Assembly: GCA_947259985.1 (NCBI GenBank)
Contig: CAMYOJ010000012.1
Span: 24,693 to 88,692 of the forward strand
Length of the DNA stretch: 64,000 bases
Reading direction: 5' to 3'
Origin: an uncultured Woeseiaceae bacterium
GTDB taxonomy: Bacteria > Pseudomonadota > Gammaproteobacteria > Steroidobacterales > Woeseiaceae
A model generated the notes under the pieces. The model had not been told where the DNA came from and did not search any database. It worked only from the letters and a program-made list of their open reading frames with translations. Positions 60,360-64,000 of the stretch are shown one piece after another; position 1 is the first letter of the stretch; every line of letters begins with the position of its first letter. The position numbers were made by a program, and so were the translations under genes.

Positions 60360-60917
60360 GTGGCTGACAACAACACAATAGCAAGGCCTTACGCGCAGGC
60401 AATCTTCGAGGTTGCCGATGAGGCCGGCACTCTCGGTGACTGGTCCGAGACACTCAAGACCGCCGCACAGCTGCTCGCCGATCGCGGGCTTGTCGAGTAC
60501 CTCGGCAACCCCGAGTACAACGACGACCAACGCCTCGAGTTTCTCGCCGGCTTGTTCGACAAGGCCGGTAGCAAGCTGCTTGCGGGCGCGGACCAGAAAG
60601 GCACCAATTTTCTCAAGCTGCTGCTCGAGAACGGCCGCGTGGCGGTGTTGCCCGAGATTTCGGCGCACTTCGAAGCGCTGAAGGCCGATGTCGAGAACAG
60701 TGTCGATGCGGTCGTCACATCCGCGACGGCGCTGAGCGACGAGCAGACCGAGGAAATTGCGCGCTCACTCAAAGAACGACTCGGTCGTGACGTGAGAATC
60801 ACGACGGAAATTGACGAGAACCTCATTGGTGGTGCCGTAATTCGCGCCGGTGATGTCGTAATTGATGGATCACTGCGGGCAAGGCTGGAAGGTCTGGCCA
60901 ACGCATTGACCAACTAA
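60360..60917 (+). CDS. atpH: F0F1 ATP synthase subunit delta
   Basis: 185 residues, GTG start. [17 protein letters not shown] at the N-terminus and the C-terminal signature [21 protein letters not shown] are standard. Links the b stalk to F1. Confidence 0.97.
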   Translation: MADNNTIARPYAQAIFEVADEAGTLGDWSETLKTAAQLLADRGLVEYLGNPEYNDDQRLEFLAGLFDKAGSKLLAGADQKGTNFLKLLLENGRVAVLPEISAHFEALKADVENSVDAVVTSATALSDEQTEEIARSLKERLGRDVRITTEIDENLIGGAVIRAGDVVIDGSLRARLEGLANALTN

Positions 60918-60930
60918 AGAGGAAAAACAA

Positions 60931-62472
60931 ATGGCACTCAAAGCTTCTGAAATCAGCCAGCTGATTAAAGAGCGTATCGAGAACTTCGAGGCTTCCACGG
61001 AAGCACGTGACGTAGGCACCGTTATCGCGGTGACCGACGGTATCGTTCGCATCCACGGCCTTGCCGACGCACGTTACGGCGAAATGCTCGAGTTCCCGCA
61101 GAACACTTTCGGCATGGCGCTGAACCTCGAGCAGGATTCGGTCGGTTCCGTGGTACTCGGCGACTACAAGCACATTTCAGAAGGTGACACGGTCAAGACG
61201 ACGGGTCGCATTCTCGAGGTGCCGGTCGGTCGTGAACTGCTTGGTCGCGTCGTCGACTCGCTCGGCAACCCGATCGATGGCAAGGGCCCGATCGATGCCA
61301 AAGCATCGTCGCCGATCGAGAAGGTTGCACCCGGCGTTATTCAGCGCCAGTCGGTATCGCAGCCCGTGCAGACGGGACTGAAGTCGATTGACTCGATGGT
61401 GCCGATCGGCCGCGGTCAGCGTGAGCTGATCATCGGTGACCGCCAGACGGGCAAGACGGCGGTCGCGGTCGACACGATCATCAACCAGCGCGGCACGGGC
61501 ATCAAGTGTATCTACGTCGCTGTCGGCCAGAAGGCTTCTTCGATCGCGGGCGTCGTCCGCAAGCTCGAGGAAGAGGGCGCCATGGAGCATACGATCGTGG
61601 TCGCAGCCGCCGCTGCCGACAGCCCGGCCATGCAATACATCGCGCCGTACTCCGGTGCATCAATGGGGGAGTTCTTCCTCGATAATGGCGAAGACGCGCT
61701 GATTATTTTCGACGACCTCACGAAGCAGGCCTGGGCGTATCGCCAGGTGTCACTGCTGCTGCGTCGCCCGCCGGGGCGCGAAGCCTACCCCGGTGACGTT
61801 TTCTACCTGCACTCTCGCCTGCTCGAACGCGCTTCGCGCGTCAACGCCGAGCATGTCGAGGAGGTGTCTGGCGGCAAGATCAAGGGCAAGACCGGATCGC
61901 TGACGGCACTGCCGATCATCGAAACGCAGGCTGGCGACGTATCGGCATTCGTACCGACCAACGTGATCTCAATCACCGACGGCCAGATCTTCCTCGAGAC
62001 CGACCTCTTTAACGCGGGCGTCCGCCCGGCCATCAACGCCGGCCTGTCGGTATCGCGAGTGGGTGGCGCGGCGCAGACCAAGATCATCAAGAAGCTCGGT
62101 GGTGGTGTACGTCTTGCGTTAGCCCAGTATCGCGAGCTCGCCGCTTTCGCGCAGTTCGCATCGGATCTCGATGCGGCGACGCGGGCGCAGCTGGAGCGCG
62201 GCGAACGCGTAACCGAGCTCATGAAGCAGAAGCAGTATTCGCCGTTGTCGGTTGCCGAAATGGCGCTGTCGCTCTACGCCGTCAACGAGGGCTACCTCGA
62301 CAGCGTGGACGTAGAGAAGGTCGTCGATTTCGAGGAAGCGCTGCACGACTTCGCGCGCTCGAACTACCAGGGCGACCTGGACGACATGAACGAGTCGGGC
62401 GACTACAACGACGATGTTGCTGCCAAGCTCAAGGAAATCTGCGACGCGTTCGCCAAGAAGGGCGCTTACTAG
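60931..62472 (+). CDS. atpA: F0F1 ATP synthase subunit alpha
   Basis: 513 residues. Walker [33 protein letters not shown], and the arginine-finger region [17 protein letters not shown]. Non-catalytic nucleotide-binding subunit of F1. GAGG precedes the ATG. Confidence 0.98.
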   Translation: MALKASEISQLIKERIENFEASTEARDVGTVIAVTDGIVRIHGLADARYGEMLEFPQNTFGMALNLEQDSVGSVVLGDYKHISEGDTVKTTGRILEVPVGRELLGRVVDSLGNPIDGKGPIDAKASSPIEKVAPGVIQRQSVSQPVQTGLKSIDSMVPIGRGQRELIIGDRQTGKTAVAVDTIINQRGTGIKCIYVAVGQKASSIAGVVRKLEEEGAMEHTIVVAAAAADSPAMQYIAPYSGASMGEFFLDNGEDALIIFDDLTKQAWAYRQVSLLLRRPPGREAYPGDVFYLHSRLLERASRVNAEHVEEVSGGKIKGKTGSLTALPIIETQAGDVSAFVPTNVISITDGQIFLETDLFNAGVRPAINAGLSVSRVGGAAQTKIIKKLGGGVRLALAQYRELAAFAQFASDLDAATRAQLERGERVTELMKQKQYSPLSVAEMALSLYAVNEGYLDSVDVEKVVDFEEALHDFARSNYQGDLDDMNESGDYNDDVAAKLKEICDAFAKKGAY

Positions 62473-62480
62473 GAATCGAT

Positions 62481-63353
62481 ATGGCGGGCGAGAAGGAAAT
62501 CCGCACAAAGATTGCTTCTGTAAAGAACATGCAGAAGATCACGAGTGCGATGGAAAAGGTCGCGGCGAGCAAGATTCGCAAGGCTCAGCTGCAGATGGAG
62601 GCGGCGCGTCCTTACGCGCAGCGTATCCGCCGGGTAATCGGCCACCTGCAGCATGCCAACCCCGACTATAAGCACCCGTTCCTGACGGAGCGCGACATCA
62701 AGCGAGTCGGCTACATCGTGATTTCGACCGACCGTGGCTTGTGCGGGGGGCTCAACGCCAACCTGTTCAAGACCATGATCGGCGAGATTTCGAAGTGGCA
62801 GGAACAGGACATTGAAATCGACATGGCCCTGATCGGTGCCAAGGCGGTTCAGTTCTTCCGTCGCATGGGCGGCCGTGTCGTCGGTACAGCTTCGCACCTC
62901 GGCGACAAGCCGATGGTGAACGATCTGATCGGTTCGATCCAGATCATGCTGAGCGCCTATGAAGAGGGCAATATCGACCGCCTGTTCGTCGTGCACAACG
63001 AGTTCATGAGCGCGATGAGCCAGACGCCCGTCGTCAGACAATTGCTGCCGGCAAATTCGGTCAAGCAGGCGGACGGCGAACTACAGGAGTACTGGGACTA
63101 CATTTACGAGCCCGATGCCGCGGAAATGCTTGATGACGTACTGATGCGTTACATCGAGTCGCAGGTATATCGAGGCGCGGTTGAGAACTTCGCCTGCGAG
63201 ATGGCGGCGAAGATGGTTGCGATGAAGTCCGCGACGGACAATGCCGGCGAGATCATCGATGGACTGCAGCTCCAGTACAACAAGGCTCGACAGGCTGCTA
63301 TCACGCAAGAAATTTCAGAAATTGTTGGCGGCGCTGCTGCCGTATCAGGTTAG
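62481..63353 (+). CDS. atpG: F0F1 ATP synthase subunit gamma
   Basis: 290 residues. [20 protein letters not shown] at the N-terminus, [16 protein letters not shown], and the C-terminal [14 protein letters not shown] signature. Central shaft of the motor. Confidence 0.97.
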   Translation: MAGEKEIRTKIASVKNMQKITSAMEKVAASKIRKAQLQMEAARPYAQRIRRVIGHLQHANPDYKHPFLTERDIKRVGYIVISTDRGLCGGLNANLFKTMIGEISKWQEQDIEIDMALIGAKAVQFFRRMGGRVVGTASHLGDKPMVNDLIGSIQIMLSAYEEGNIDRLFVVHNEFMSAMSQTPVVRQLLPANSVKQADGELQEYWDYIYEPDAAEMLDDVLMRYIESQVYRGAVENFACEMAAKMVAMKSATDNAGEIIDGLQLQYNKARQAAITQEISEIVGGAAAVSG

Positions 63354-63362
63354 AGGACCTAA

Positions 63363-64000
<638 letters not shown>

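Overview
The window is GC-rich, densely coding bacterial chromosome that looks gammaproteobacterial. The evidence is gene content and order: a yibN-grxC-secB-gpsA string with envC/yibQ divergent and trmL nearby, glnA-ntrB-ntrC with a sigma-54 promoter, dnaA-dnaN-recF-gyrB, and rpmH-rnpA-yidC-mnmE-mnmG-rsmG-parA-parB-atpIBEFHAGD. Part of this lies around a probable chromosome origin. The family cannot be fixed from sequence alone; a marine or sediment gammaproteobacterium is my guess. I see no rRNA, tRNA, CRISPR array, prophage or intact insertion sequence.

Layout. 1-3.5 kb (minus): a truncated SAM methyltransferase, a YibQ-type deacetylase-like protein, a CtpA protease and EnvC. 3.6-5.9 kb (plus): rhodanese, glutaredoxin, SecB, GpsA. 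5.9-9.8 kb: a Tat-exported flavin oxidase, TrmL, a class 1B PyrD, a small membrane protein and a gamma-glutamylcyclotransferase-like protein. 9.7-14.2 kb (minus): glnA, a DUF4124 protein, ntrB, ntrC. 14.5-18.8 kb (plus): glyQ, glyS, gmhB, plsC. 18.9-26.1 kb (minus): dnaA, dnaN, recF, gyrB and a membrane GST-like gene. The dnaA-dnaN gap has DnaA boxes and an AT-rich stretch, and recF carries two parS-like palindromes. 26.3-31.1 kb: rpmH, rnpA, yidC, a hydrolase-OsmC fusion and mnmE. 31.1-37.6 kb (minus): one operon of an S33-type hydrolase, an ABC exporter pair and two M16 peptidase-like proteins. 37.7-54.4 kb: mnmG, an oligopeptide ABC importer, a DUF945 protein, a dihaem cytochrome c, a metallo-beta-lactamase-fold protein, an AcuI-type reductase, prpB-prpC-prpD and an S9 peptidase. 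54.4-64 kb: rsmG, parA, parB, an EAL protein and the ATP synthase operon, cut inside atpD.

How the genes work together. The origin genes, parAB and the parS-like sites make a replication and segregation centre. The nitrogen locus has both a sigma-54 promoter and an NtrC palindrome in front of glnA. AcuI (acryloyl-CoA to propionyl-CoA) beside PrpC, PrpD and PrpB (propionyl-CoA to pyruvate and succinate) suggests a route for acrylate, 3-hydroxypropionate or DMSP-derived C3 units.

Most unusual: a family of palindromes built on GGGACAGTTTACTTAATT occurs three times in gene borders, a different REP-like double hairpin sits between atpE and atpF, the normally compact mnmE-mnmG-rsmG region is opened by two accessory blocks, one M16 peptidase carries a membrane module usually seen on other proteins, and gpsA and ntrB have no ATG, GTG or TTG where their conserved N-termini require a start.
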